A stretch of DNA of 54,900 bases from Desulforamulus profundi (GTDB taxonomy: Bacteria > Bacillota_B > Desulfotomaculia > Desulfotomaculales > Desulfotomaculaceae), in assembly GCF_002607855.1 (NCBI RefSeq), contig NZ_AWQQ01000040.1, positions 1-54,900 of the forward strand, written 5' to 3'. Made by a program: the position numbers and the translations under genes. Below, in pieces: positions 1 to 7,979 of this stretch. Position 1 is the stretch's first letter. Each line of letters begins with the position of its first letter. Below the pieces are notes generated by a model. That model worked only from the letters and a program-made list of their open reading frames with translations. It had not been told where the DNA came from and did not search any database.

Positions 1-616
1 CCCTGGGGCGGTCTGCCACCACCGGTGCGGTCGCCATAAGGCGGTCTGCCACCGCCGGCAGGACGGTCTCCCTGGGGCTGGTTGGTACGATCACGCTGGT
101 CGGGTCTCCCCTGTTGACCTTGATAGGGTCGCTCGCCCTGGGGAGGCCTGCCGCCTCCCTGCGGTCTCTGGGGCCGCTGTCCGGCTTCCTTTACTTCTGT
201 TTTGGCAGCGTCCCTGTTGGCTGCCGGTTTCGCTCCCCGTGTATCCTGAGGCGGACGCAGGGGTGCCTTTGGTTTGTCTTCATATCTTCGATCGGGTGGG
301 CGGTTGGGAACCCTGTCTACCAGTCCCGGACCTTGGCATTGTCGGGTCTGAATAATTGATCTCTTTCCTTTTTGCCTTCCATTCCTTGCCCCCTACCCCG
401 TTCATTCGGATTTTGTTTGGTCATCGGCTCCGTTTTATTTTCTCGGACGGGATTTTTCTTTTTCCCGTATTCCATGACGACCTTTTGGATATCATTATCT
501 TCTAAAGCACTCATGTGCGATTTTACGGATATTCCCATTTCAACCAGTTTATTGATAAGATCCTTATTTTCTATGTTAAGCTCTTTAGCCAGTTCATGGA
601 CCCGTTTTTTTGCCAT
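1..616 (-). CDS. infB: Translation initiation factor IF-2, N-terminal part (runs off window; one frameshift)
   Basis: Start of IF-2, the GTPase that brings initiator tRNA to the ribosome. Residues 1-55 form the IF2 N-terminal helical domain (starts [15 protein letters not shown]). A Pro/Arg/Gly/Gln-rich linker with GGGRPP repeats follows and reaches the window edge, so the G domain lies outside. The reading frame stops after about 99 codons near 331-332. Adding one G there (aaggtcc to aagggtcc) continues the same low-complexity linker to position 1, so this looks like a sequence error and not a real truncation. ATG start with GGAGGTGA a few bases upstream. Last gene of the rimP-nusA-ylxR-ylxQ-infB operon, the usual Firmicute order. 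Confidence 0.93.
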
Positions 617-656
617 ATATTCACCTCCATAATTTCAACAAACGCAACCAAATCTT

Positions 657-967
657 TTATCCCTCTCCCTTCTCCAGCAGGCGTCCTATCCCCTGAGCAA
701 AGTTTGCATCCAAAATCGCCACTGCGGCACGGGGGATTTACCCAGTGCGGACCCCAATTCTTCCTTTGTAAAGGCCAATACCGTAGGGATGTTCTTTGAC
801 TGGCCCATGCGAACAAAGTCCTGTTTAATTCTCTCGGAAGTATTGGTGGCAATGATCAGCATCTTTACTTTGCCCCTGGCAATATTTTCCCGTACAGCAA
901 AATCACCCGACACGGCCTTGCCAGCCCGCTGGCTCAAACCCAATAGATGAAAAATTGGCCCATGCAC
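657..967 (-). CDS. ylxQ: L7Ae-family RNA-binding protein YlxQ (one frameshift)
   Basis: Small L7Ae/L30e/Gadd45-fold protein of about 103 aa, found between ylxR and infB in Firmicutes and thought to bind kink-turn RNA or the ribosome. The N-terminal half (LLGLSQRAGKAVSGDFAV) is typical. The frame breaks at a run of five G (731-735 on the plus strand). A sixth base restores a family-like C-terminus ending RLLEKGEG. The start used is GTG at 967; it almost touches the ylxR stop at 970, which suggests coupled translation. Start choice is uncertain because no strong ribosome binding site precedes it. Confidence 0.85.
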
Positions 968-969
968 TC

Positions 970-1235
970 CTATTTCACCATTCCCTGCTTAAGAGTTTCA
1001 ATAATTTCCGGTGAGATGGGACATTCCAACGACCGTTCCAATCTTTTCCCTTTAACGGCCTTTTGCAGGCAGTCAGGTTGGGACAAATATAGGCTCCCCG
1101 GCCGGACTTTTTACCGGTGGGGTCAATTTCAACCGTTTCCTGGGGGGTTCGCACCACCCGTGTCAGTTCACGCTTGGGCTTCATTTCCTGACAACCGATA
1201 CACATCCTGAGCGGAACTTTTTTGACCTTGGGCAC
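970..1235 (-). CDS. ylxR: YlxR family protein (one frameshift)
   Basis: YlxR/DUF448 nucleic-acid-binding protein of about 88 aa. The hallmark motif RMCIGCQEMKPKRELTRVVR (residues 10-29) and the GRGAYICPN segment are both present. The frame is lost near 1071-1073. Restoring one C (ctgac to ctgacc) gives a family-like C-terminus ending TLKQGMVK and a TAG at 970-972. GTG start with an AAGGAGG site eight bases upstream. It sits between nusA and ylxQ as in other Firmicutes. Its function is not firmly settled; a regulatory RNA-binding role is the usual proposal. Confidence 0.87.
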
Positions 1236-1247
1236 TGCAAAACCTCC

Positions 1248-2411
1248 TTACTTCTCGTCCTTATCGACTGCAGCATCTTCCGCAGGGTATTCATCGTATT
1301 TTTCCAAGTACGCTTCCGATGAATAACCCGCCGGGTCTTCCGGCACATCTTCTATCGTATCATATTCAGGATAAAGTTCAGCCATCTGGGACTCACTCTT
1401 GATATCAATCTTCCAGCCGGTCAGTTTGGCGGCTAAACGGGCATTTTGCCCCTCTTTGCCGATGGCCAGGGAAAGCTGGTAATCGGGTACAATCACCCTT
1501 GCCACCTTCTCATCCTCCCAAACTTCAACGGCCACAACCTTGGCCGGGCTGAGGGAGGAGGCTACATATTTGGAGGGATCCTGATTCCACTTCACAATAT
1601 CAATTTTTTCCCCGTTCAACTCATTGACAATGTTTTGCACACGCATTCCCTTGGGTCCCACGCAGGCGCCCACCGGGTCAACATTTTCATCCTTTGAATA
1701 GACTGCGATCTTCGAGCGGTAGCCCGCTTCCCGGGCAATGGATTTCAATTCAACCACGCCGTCCTGCAGTTCCGGAACTTCCATTTCAAACAGGCGTTTC
1801 AGCAGTCCCGGGTGCGTGCGGGAAACCAGAATTTGCGGACCCTTGGTGGTTTTGCGCACCTCAACGATATAAGTTTTTAACCGGTCACCCTGACGGTAGT
1901 CTTCATTGGGCATTTGCTCGGAGGGTGTTAAAATGGCCTCGGTTTTACCCAGTTCAATGAATACATTTTTGTTTTCAATGCGCTGGACGATGCCGGTAAG
2001 AATATCGCCTTCCCGGTTGGAAAATTCTTCAAAGATAATGTTTCTTTCCGCTTCACGGATGCGCTGGACCACCACCTGTTTGGCAGTTTGGGCTGCAATC
2101 CGTCCAAAATTCCGTGGTGTAACCTCGTTTTCCACTACATCTCCCAGGTTGAACCGGGGATCAATTTTTCTTGCCTCCTCCAGGGAGATTTCTACCCGGT
2201 CGTCTTCTACCTCTTCCACCACCGTACGCTGGGAATATACTTTATAATCGCCGGTATCCCTGTCGATATGCACCCTGGCGTTTTGCAGAGAGCCGAAGTT
2301 CCGCTTGTAAGCCGACAACAGCGCTGCTTCAATGGCTTCCAGAAGTACATCCACGGCAATACCTTTCTCTTTTTCAAGGTCCCTTAAAGCTTCTAAAAAC
2401 TCACTATTCAC
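1248..2411 (-). CDS. nusA: Transcription termination/antitermination factor NusA
   Basis: Intact NusA of 387 aa, which binds RNA polymerase and nascent RNA and modulates pausing, termination and antitermination. The RNAP-binding N-terminal domain covers about residues 1-125, an S1 domain about 132-200 (starts [12 protein letters not shown]), and two KH domains follow, with the GPKG loop near 245 and [20 protein letters not shown] near 310-330. It ends in a short acidic tail with no extra acidic repeats, as in Gram-positives. GTG start with GGGAGGAGC just upstream. Sits 22 bp after rimP in the same operon. Confidence 0.97.
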   Translation of the reverse strand: MNSEFLEALRDLEKEKGIAVDVLLEAIEAALLSAYKRNFGSLQNARVHIDRDTGDYKVYSQRTVVEEVEDDRVEISLEEARKIDPRFNLGDVVENEVTPRNFGRIAAQTAKQVVVQRIREAERNIIFEEFSNREGDILTGIVQRIENKNVFIELGKTEAILTPSEQMPNEDYRQGDRLKTYIVEVRKTTKGPQILVSRTHPGLLKRLFEMEVPELQDGVVELKSIAREAGYRSKIAVYSKDENVDPVGACVGPKGMRVQNIVNELNGEKIDIVKWNQDPSKYVASSLSPAKVVAVEVWEDEKVARVIVPDYQLSLAIGKEGQNARLAAKLTGWKIDIKSESQMAELYPEYDTIEDVPEDPAGYSSEAYLEKYDEYPAEDAAVDKDEK

Positions 2412-2433
2412 TTTTTGCTCCTCCCGTTAAAAA

Positions 2434-2895
2434 TCAAAATTCCACTGCCAGGCGTGATGCTGCAACCTGCTTATGGGGTAAAAGTACCTGCTTCCCTTTC
2501 ACATCCAGTTGAATCCCTTCATCAGTGTAATCCAGCAATTTGCCGGTAAAGGATTTGGACCCGTCAACCGGGGCAAAGGTGGTAATATGAACCAGCTGGC
2601 CTTTAAACCGGTGGAAATCTTCGGGTTTTTTCAACGGCCGTTCCAGTCCCGGTGAGGATACCTCTAAAAAATAGGCCTGGGGAACCGGATCCAAATCATC
2701 CAGGATTGTGTCAATCTTTTCCGACACAGCCTGGCAATCATCCAGATCTACACCCCCAAGCTTATCAATGAAGACCCTCAGGTACCAGTTACCGCCTTCT
2801 TTGACATACTCAACGTCAACCAGTTCTAAATTTTCTTCTTCAATGGCGGGTTTGATGGCAGCTGTTACTTTTTCTACGACTGTATTTTTAGCCAA
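2434..2895 (-). CDS. rimP: Ribosome maturation factor RimP
   Basis: RimP, 153 aa, needed for maturation of the 30S subunit. The N-terminal alpha/beta domain carries LELVDVEYVKEGGNWYLRVF (24-43) and the diagnostic LEVSSPGLERPL (77-88); a C-terminal SH3-like domain follows. The start is TTG at 2895, preceded by AAGGAGGATG. First gene of the nusA-infB operon, with a clear sigma-A promoter 110-140 bp upstream. Confidence 0.96.
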   Translation of the reverse strand: MAKNTVVEKVTAAIKPAIEEENLELVDVEYVKEGGNWYLRVFIDKLGGVDLDDCQAVSEKIDTILDDLDPVPQAYFLEVSSPGLERPLKKPEDFHRFKGQLVHITTFAPVDGSKSFTGKLLDYTDEGIQLDVKGKQVLLPHKQVAASRLAVEF

Positions 2896-2936
2896 AGAAC
2901 ATCCTCCTTACCGTTTCTGCCCAATGTAATACGAAA

Positions 2937-2955
2937 GAGTGGGAATGACCCACTC
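2937..2955 (-). promoter_or_regulatory. Hairpin in the rimP 5' leader
   Basis: Perfect 7-bp inverted repeat GAGTGGG/CCCACTC with a 5-base loop. It lies in the leader between the rimP promoter and the rimP ribosome binding site. No T-run follows, so it is more likely a leader structure than a terminator. Confidence 0.5.
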
Positions 2956-3007
2956 CTCTCCTAGCAAAAAAGGTTGAAAACCACAATAACAATCAAAAAG
3001 CATAATA

Positions 3008-3036
3008 AGTATACCATAGAAACCATTTCTTGACAA
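3008..3036 (-). promoter_or_regulatory. Sigma-A promoter of the rimP-nusA-infB operon
   Basis: On the minus strand TTGTCA (3036-3031), a 17-base spacer and TATACT (3013-3008). Five of six bases match consensus at each hexamer. It lies about 110 bp upstream of the rimP TTG start with no other gene between. Confidence 0.8.
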
Positions 3037-3117
3037 GGCCTCTGGTTTCTAGTGCTAATCTTTAGTACTATCGTATCTCTTTCCTATTAAATCTATGCAC
3101 GGGAAATATGAAAAACC

Positions 3118-3423
3118 TTATGATGGTTGATTGTTTTTCTCCTTTCCGTCGCACCCGGGTTTATATTTGACTAATTCCTGCTCCAACAGCCGGGCATATT
3201 CCTTTAGCTCATTCAACTGCCTGGATAATTGATAGCGGCGGGAAAAACCAAAGAAGAAGGCAATAATCATTCCCCCCAGGGCTGCCCCTAAAATGACCAT
3301 CACCTGGGGAACGCTGGGAAGCTGCCAGAATAAAAAGCGAATGGTCACCAACTCGGAATTTTGTATAGCGAATGCGGCAACGGCCAGGGACAACAGGGTG
3401 GCTAGGACAAAATAAACCTGCAT
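3118..3423 (-). CDS. LapA/DUF1049 domain membrane protein
   Basis: Protein of about 101 aa with two hydrophobic helices (about residues 2-20 and 40-62) separated by a short segment with the family pattern AIQN-E-V-I-F. It ends in a charged, coiled-coil-like cytoplasmic tail (RQLNELKEYARLLEQELVKY). This architecture fits the LapA/DUF1049 family, which is not well characterised in Gram-positives. An earlier in-frame start exists at 3465. I prefer the ATG at 3423 because GGAGGTG lies seven bases upstream. Confidence 0.7.
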   Translation of the reverse strand: MQVYFVLATLLSLAVAAFAIQNSELVTIRFLFWQLPSVPQVMVILGAALGGMIIAFFFGFSRRYQLSRQLNELKEYARLLEQELVKYKPGCDGKEKNNQPS

Positions 3424-3480
3424 TTTCCAACACCTCCGGTTGTTTAATTCGATAACAAACAGCAAATCCCTTCAAAAAAC

Positions 3481-3512
3481 AATGCCAGGGATTTTTCCTT
3501 ATCCCTGGCATT
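3481..3512 (-). terminator. Intrinsic terminator after the PHP gene
   Basis: Perfect 12-bp stem AATGCCAGGGAT/ATCCCTGGCATT with an 8-base loop, followed on the minus strand by GTTTTTTG. It overlaps the stop codon of the PHP-domain gene. Confidence 0.85.
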
Positions 3513-4545
3513 ACGAAGCCCTTAAATAAATATGATTGGAGAAAATCCATGGACGGGGCCAGAATTTACCTTTATATACCTCCACTCTGTAAACGCCGGG
3601 TCCCGGGTTGGGCAGTCTCAAGGAGCGGGTGGTGCTCTGGGAAAACAGCCTGCCGTCTTTGATGATCCTGACATGGGCTTTCTCAGGCAATTCAATTTTA
3701 AAAATCATGCCCGGGCAGTGTTGGGCTTCCTCTCCCATATGCCAGCAGCGTTCTTGATCCTGCAGGTAAAAAGAAAATTGTTCCACTTTACCGGCAAAGT
3801 GGTTCACCAGGTAGCTGCGCCCCTTTTTGATAGCAGATAAAATCATTCGCCGGTCCCTTTGCAGATCCCCCTGTAGGGGTTCCCTGGTCAGCACATGGGT
3901 GCGCAGGGTCTTAAACTGGTGTATATAACTGCTGACAATGGTGGGCAGCCAGTTAAACTGCCTGCCACCGTGGGCGTCCACGCCGGCGATGGCGGGGACC
4001 GGCCTCACACTTCCCAACCGGTCCCACCGCAGCAGGGTTTCCGGATGAGGAGGCTTCAGCAGGGCCTTGGGAAAGAAAATGCTCTTTAAGAGTCCCTTTA
4101 CGGTCTTAAAACTTCCCATCCACTGAGAAAAGAAGTTCCATATCTCCACCCCGAAGGGCATGTCCAAATCCCAGTTTTCCCAGTGCATCCGGCCGGGAAA
4201 CAGGGGATTTTCCTTTTGGTCGGGATGGGCCAGGAAACCAAAACCTCCCTGCCGGTACACTTCCCTTACGTATTGTTCCGGCTTTAAGTCTCTGCTGGGC
4301 ACCGTGTCAATATCGTAACATAAAAAATGGTTGCGCCTGGGGGTCACCTCCGACCCCACCAGCAACAGAACGCCGTGCATGTAGCATTCCCCTTCAAGGT
4401 ACAGGCCCTTGAGGGTATCATGGTCGTTGATTAAAACAAAATTGGCGCCGGTTTTATAGGCTGCCCTGGCAATGCCCTTTAAATCCGCCGACCCGTCGGA
4501 GTATTTTGTATGAATATGCACAACGCCGGAATAGTTGTAGAGCAT
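3511..4545 (-). CDS. PHP-domain metal-dependent phosphoesterase (CehA/McbA-like)
   Basis: 344-aa PHP-fold protein. Metal-ligand motifs are visible in order: HIHTKYSDGS (10-19), NDHDT (about 40-44), a Glu in GSEVTPRR (about 64-71), LAHPDQ (about 107-112) and GVDAHGG (about 197-203). These match the multi-metal phosphoesterase site of the PHP family. The C-terminal third looks like a beta-rich accessory domain. The substrate cannot be told from sequence. ATG start with a modest GAGGT site. Single-gene unit with its own terminator. It is not part of polC, which has its own PHP domain. Confidence 0.8.
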   Translation of the reverse strand: MLYNYSGVVHIHTKYSDGSADLKGIARAAYKTGANFVLINDHDTLKGLYLEGECYMHGVLLLVGSEVTPRRNHFLCYDIDTVPSRDLKPEQYVREVYRQGGFGFLAHPDQKENPLFPGRMHWENWDLDMPFGVEIWNFFSQWMGSFKTVKGLLKSIFFPKALLKPPHPETLLRWDRLGSVRPVPAIAGVDAHGGRQFNWLPTIVSSYIHQFKTLRTHVLTREPLQGDLQRDRRMILSAIKKGRSYLVNHFAGKVEQFSFYLQDQERCWHMGEEAQHCPGMIFKIELPEKAHVRIIKDGRLFSQSTTRSLRLPNPGPGVYRVEVYKGKFWPRPWIFSNHIYLRAS

Positions 4546-4892
4546 GGGACATACCTCAATCAGTCAGTTATGTTAGGAAACACAATTATTTTACAGGAAT
4601 TTTGCGAAAAAGTATAAAGGTAATATCTTGAAAATATACAAATTTACTCCCAACAACAGTGTCGAAGTTTGTCATTATTTATATATAAATAATTGTTGTA
4701 ATTTTTTAAAAAAGTAGTATAAAGAAAAAACACTTAGTTCTTAAACTTAATAACTGTAACGTAAAGATCGAGAATTATGGTTATTAGGGAAAGAACCATA
4801 ATAATACTTTATAAAAAAATATACATTTTCTTAGAGAATAACTTTAAGCTTTTACAATAAAATAAATAAATTTTTTAAGGAGGTTTTTTCTA
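4546..4892. other. AT-rich intergenic region with palindromes and candidate promoter
   Basis: No gene. Much richer in A+T than its surroundings. It holds a perfect 20-bp palindrome (4674-4693, ATTATTTATA and its complement). A 9-bp inverted repeat ATTATGGTT/AACCATAAT lies at 4774-4802. A plus-strand promoter candidate reads TTGTAA, 16-base spacer, TATAAA (4696-4723). The AAGGAGG site of the next gene is at 4877-4883. Confidence 0.6.
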
Positions 4893-5244
4893 ATGGCTTC
4901 ATCAGTATATAGACCGGGATTTGGAGACTTAAAAATGATCGAAAGGCGTCAAAAATAAGAGTACTACATTAAATAGGGAGATTTCTAAACAGGTCGGTAA
5001 TGGATCATCAATATTAAAGAGTGCAAAAGAACAAGCTCTTAAAGAGGCTTCAAAAAATGCAATAACAGGTGCAGCTGTTGGAAGTGTTTTAGGGGGAGCA
5101 GCAACTGTTTCAAAGGGGTTTAAAGGGGCTGCTGCTGGGGCTGCTGTCGGGTATTCCATTGGTTTTGCATCTGGTGCTGTAACTGGATACACCAAAGCGG
5201 TTGTAAAAGGAACATATAATTATTTTAGGGGCGGAAATCGATAA
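4893..5244 (+). CDS. Small glycine-zipper protein, bacteriocin-like (frameshift near 4951)
   Basis: Unrecognised gene. The ATG at 4893 has an ideal AAGGAGG site ten bases upstream, but the frame closes after 22 codons. Dropping one A from the run at 4951-4955 opens a continuous frame to the TAA at 5242-5244, giving about 116 aa. The product has a basic N-terminal half and a C-terminal half packed with G-x3-G and small residues (GAAVGSVLGGAATV, FKGAAAGAAVGYSIGFASG), the glycine-zipper pattern of membrane-inserting peptides and some class II bacteriocins. There is no double-glycine leader. The stop overlaps the start of the next gene (TAATG), so the two are translationally coupled. A toxin or bacteriocin role is inference only. 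Confidence 0.5.
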
Positions 5245-5426
5245 TGTTAGAACGTCTTTACGATACCTCTGTATTTACAGCACTTTCGATAATTGCACTA
5301 TACATTTTCTATAAATATTACCATAAAGTAAATTTATCACGGAGGAAGCTATTCACTATGGCCGGAATGATAGCAATATTATACTTTATAGTGGATAGTT
5401 TATTTGATACCTTTTTATGGAAATGA
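5244..5426 (+). CDS. Two-helix small membrane protein, coupled to the glycine-zipper gene
   Basis: Predicted 60-aa protein with two hydrophobic segments (about residues 10-25 and 38-56) joined by a basic loop (KYYHKVNLSRRK). The ATG shares an A with the upstream stop (TAATG), so translation probably depends on the upstream gene. AT-rich codon use matches its partner and differs from the neighbouring chromosome. Size, topology and coupling would fit an immunity or antitoxin partner, but no family is recognised. Confidence 0.5.
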   Translation: MLERLYDTSVFTALSIIALYIFYKYYHKVNLSRRKLFTMAGMIAILYFIVDSLFDTFLWK

Positions 5427-5473
5427 AAATTGTAAGTTTCTTATTTTGTAAAGATGTTACCAAAGATATGCAC

Positions 5474-6423
5474 CTAAATTTCATCCAGACTCCTAAACTG
5501 GTACCCCTTCTCTTTGCACTCTTTTATCAAATCCCCCAGCATATCCGCATTGGCCTTGTTAACGGCGTGCAACAGAACCACCGCCCCGTTATGCAACCGC
5601 TCCATGACGGTATTCTTATTTTGCTCCGGGCTGCCGGCATCCGGGCGCCAGTCCACCAGGGCCACACTCCAAAAAACATTGCGATAGCCCATCTCATGGG
5701 TTAATTTTAAGGTCCGTTCGCTGTATTCTCCCATGGGGGGCGCAGGTACTTCATTTTAGCCCCGGTTAATTTCTCGAAGCCCTCACTGAGGGACTCAATT
5801 TCTTTTTGCACCGTAGCGTCACTTACCTGGGGTAAGCTGGGATGATTATAGGTGTGGTTCCCCACAATATGCCCTTCATTGACCATGCGTTTTACCAGAT
5901 CCGGGTGCCTGCGCAGGTAATCTCCGGTAATGAAGAAAGCGGCCTTGACATTGGTTTCCTTTAAGGCATCCAGAATTTTTGGCGTATATCCGTTTTCATA
6001 CCCCTCATCAAAGGTGAGGTAGATATTCTTACCACTGGTATCCCCGTGATAAATGCCGTTATACTTTTCCAACAAAGCCCTTCCCCTGGGGTTTACCTCG
6101 GGCAGTTTATGCTGCTTGTTGGGTTTGTAATACCAGCCCATTTTTTCGTTGGCAGAGGTCTGTGCACCGGAACCGGCCTGGTTGTGGGAATTGGTTTGGG
6201 TCTGCTCTTTGGCCGGAGAATTATTCTCTACCTTTTCTGCCCCCTGTTTGCCCACTTTCTCCTGGGTTGCCGGCGGTACTGCCGGTGATGGCATGGACTC
6301 TGTGGTAACGGACGGCAGTCGGGCCGCCTGTTCCTGAGTATTTTTACTGTACATCAGGGCCCCGGTGCCGAGGGTCAAAGCGGCAGATAAAATGATAGCA
6401 GCGGCCATCTTGCCTTTTTTCAT
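5474..6423 (-). CDS. Polysaccharide deacetylase (NodB/PdaA-like), one frameshift
   Basis: Secreted or membrane-anchored carbohydrate esterase family 4 protein of about 316 aa. An N-terminal hydrophobic segment (residues 7-25) is followed by a Thr/Ser/Gln-rich linker and the NodB domain. Motifs seen: TFDEGYENG (motif 1), HTYNHPSL (motif 2, metal His), RPPMGEYS (motif 3) and a late LLHAV. These suggest a PdaA-type peptidoglycan N-deacetylase, which in spore formers acts on cortex muropeptides. The frame breaks in a run of six G at 5735-5740; a seventh restores RPPMGEY. Start chosen at 6423 because GGGAGGT precedes it; an upstream start at 6486 lacks one. Confidence 0.85.
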
Positions 6424-6513
6424 ATGGATAAACCTCCCAAAGTTTTGCCTGCTTCTATTATTTCCTTTCTTTCGGAATATAGTCATATTCGACCATCATT
6501 GGAAATATATAAC

Positions 6514-6531
6514 TTACGAAACAATTCGTAA
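6514..6531. promoter_or_regulatory. Palindrome in the divergent pda / Ig-like promoter region
   Basis: TTACGAA-ACAA-TTCGTAA, an 18-base inverted repeat between two divergent genes, 90 bp from the deacetylase start and 77 bp from the Ig-like gene. A candidate operator; no cognate regulator is identified. Confidence 0.4.
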
Positions 6532-6607
6532 CGTTATCGGTGATTTCTAACGAATCAGGCTCCTCGCAAGTGGTGGACAAAACTTAAACGGTTGGAGGAA
6601 CGTTTTC

Positions 6608-7909
6608 ATGATTGTCCAAATCAGTCGGACCCGTATTATTCAATACGCAGTCATTTTCTTCGTTACACTGGCCCTCTGGATCGCCATCGGATTTTTTGTC
6701 ACCCAGCGTATCGAGGACAGTGCTGAAGGGGAAGTGATCGTTACTTTTAAATTTCTGGCGCCTATGAAACCTTTGGCTGCCCGGGACCTTGTTGTAGAAC
6801 GGGTGGACAACGGCCTGCAGGTCCCCTTTACCTACAATTGGATCACCGCCAGTACCCTGCAGGTTAAGATCCCCGAAAAAAGCTATCCCCGGGGACAGCG
6901 ATACCATTACAAATTTAAGTCTGCCCCGGCCATGATTTGGCCCTTTTACGTTTGGGCCTCCGGAGAATTTCAATCCCAGGTAAAACTAAGATTTGTAGGG
7001 ATCGAAGCCAGCGACACCGTCCCCTCCCGGGGACCGGTTATATTACAGTTTAACACCAATGTCAGCCCCCGGGAAATACATAATTATGTAAAGGGGCCAG
7101 TACCGGGGAAATTGGAGCCTGTTAAGGCCCATATAGAGGGAAAAGGTTCTATCTTTGATTACAGCCGCTGGCTGTACTGGCCCGGCAAAAAGTTAAGAAA
7201 CCTGCACCGGTATTCTATAGAGATTAAAAAAGGCCTGCCCGGCGAAAGCGGCACTGTGCTGGAGGAATCCGTAAAGGCAAATTTTAAGACCACACCGGAG
7301 TTCTTAATCCAGCAGGTTTTTCCCAAACCCGGTTCGGACAGTGTATGGTTGACCCGGGACATCCTGATCGAGGCCAATCAACAGCTAAAGTCCGGTACTC
7401 TTTCAATTAATGGGTTACCCGGCCGGGGCGAGATTAAAAACAACCAGATCAGATTTATTTCCCACCGGGTGCTAATGCCCGGAAAGACCTACAAAGTGAA
7501 GGTACATCTTATTTCCACCAGTAATGAAACCCTGGACTATGAGTATTCCTTTACAACCACCAACCTGGGGAACAGCAAATGGCTGGAATTAAAATTGGAT
7601 AACTCTCCCGCCCTGTGGTTGTTGGAAGGAAATAAAACCGTTAAAAAGATGGAGATCGCTTTAAAGTCCAATCAACTTCCTATAGGAACCCTCTATGAAC
7701 AAAGCCGTCAAACAGGCACCAGTAAAACAACACCCGGCTGGATGCGGCTCAATGCCGATATCCTGCTGCACAGCGTACCTGATAACATGTCCGATAATCA
7801 CCAGGCACTGGGCCTCCCGAAAACCTACAGCTGCATTTACCTCAAGGAAGAGGACCTGGCCCTACTTATAAACACGCTTCCCCAGGGATTTATGCTAATT
7901 TGCCATTAG
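6608..7909 (+). CDS. Membrane-anchored Ig-like (SbsA/Big-type) domain protein
   Basis: 433-aa protein with one N-terminal membrane segment (residues 11-31) and a long extracytoplasmic part. Repeated beta-sandwich signatures are visible: a segment around residues 135-165 (TVPSRGPVILQFNTNVS) and another around 245-320 ending in EYSFTTT. Both resemble SbsA/Big_5 Ig-like repeats found in cell-wall proteins. No catalytic motif is recognised in the last 100 residues. Start ATG at 6608 with GGAGG at 6594-6598. Transcribed divergently from the deacetylase, which suggests a joint envelope role. A bidirectional terminator follows. Confidence 0.65.
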   Translation: MIVQISRTRIIQYAVIFFVTLALWIAIGFFVTQRIEDSAEGEVIVTFKFLAPMKPLAARDLVVERVDNGLQVPFTYNWITASTLQVKIPEKSYPRGQRYHYKFKSAPAMIWPFYVWASGEFQSQVKLRFVGIEASDTVPSRGPVILQFNTNVSPREIHNYVKGPVPGKLEPVKAHIEGKGSIFDYSRWLYWPGKKLRNLHRYSIEIKKGLPGESGTVLEESVKANFKTTPEFLIQQVFPKPGSDSVWLTRDILIEANQQLKSGTLSINGLPGRGEIKNNQIRFISHRVLMPGKTYKVKVHLISTSNETLDYEYSFTTTNLGNSKWLELKLDNSPALWLLEGNKTVKKMEIALKSNQLPIGTLYEQSRQTGTSKTTPGWMRLNADILLHSVPDNMSDNHQALGLPKTYSCIYLKEEDLALLINTLPQGFMLICH

Positions 7910-7926
7910 TGTAGGATACAAAAAGA

Positions 7927-7955
7927 GACCCTGCAGTTAAAAAAACAGCAGGGTC
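7927..7955. terminator. Bidirectional intrinsic terminator
   Basis: GACCCTGC/GCAGGGTC 8-bp stem with T-rich tracts on both sides (CTTTTTC downstream, TCTTTTTG on the other strand). It sits between the convergent Ig-like gene and polC and can serve both. Confidence 0.85.
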
Positions 7956-7979
7956 CTTTTTCTATTCATTCAATGGTGA

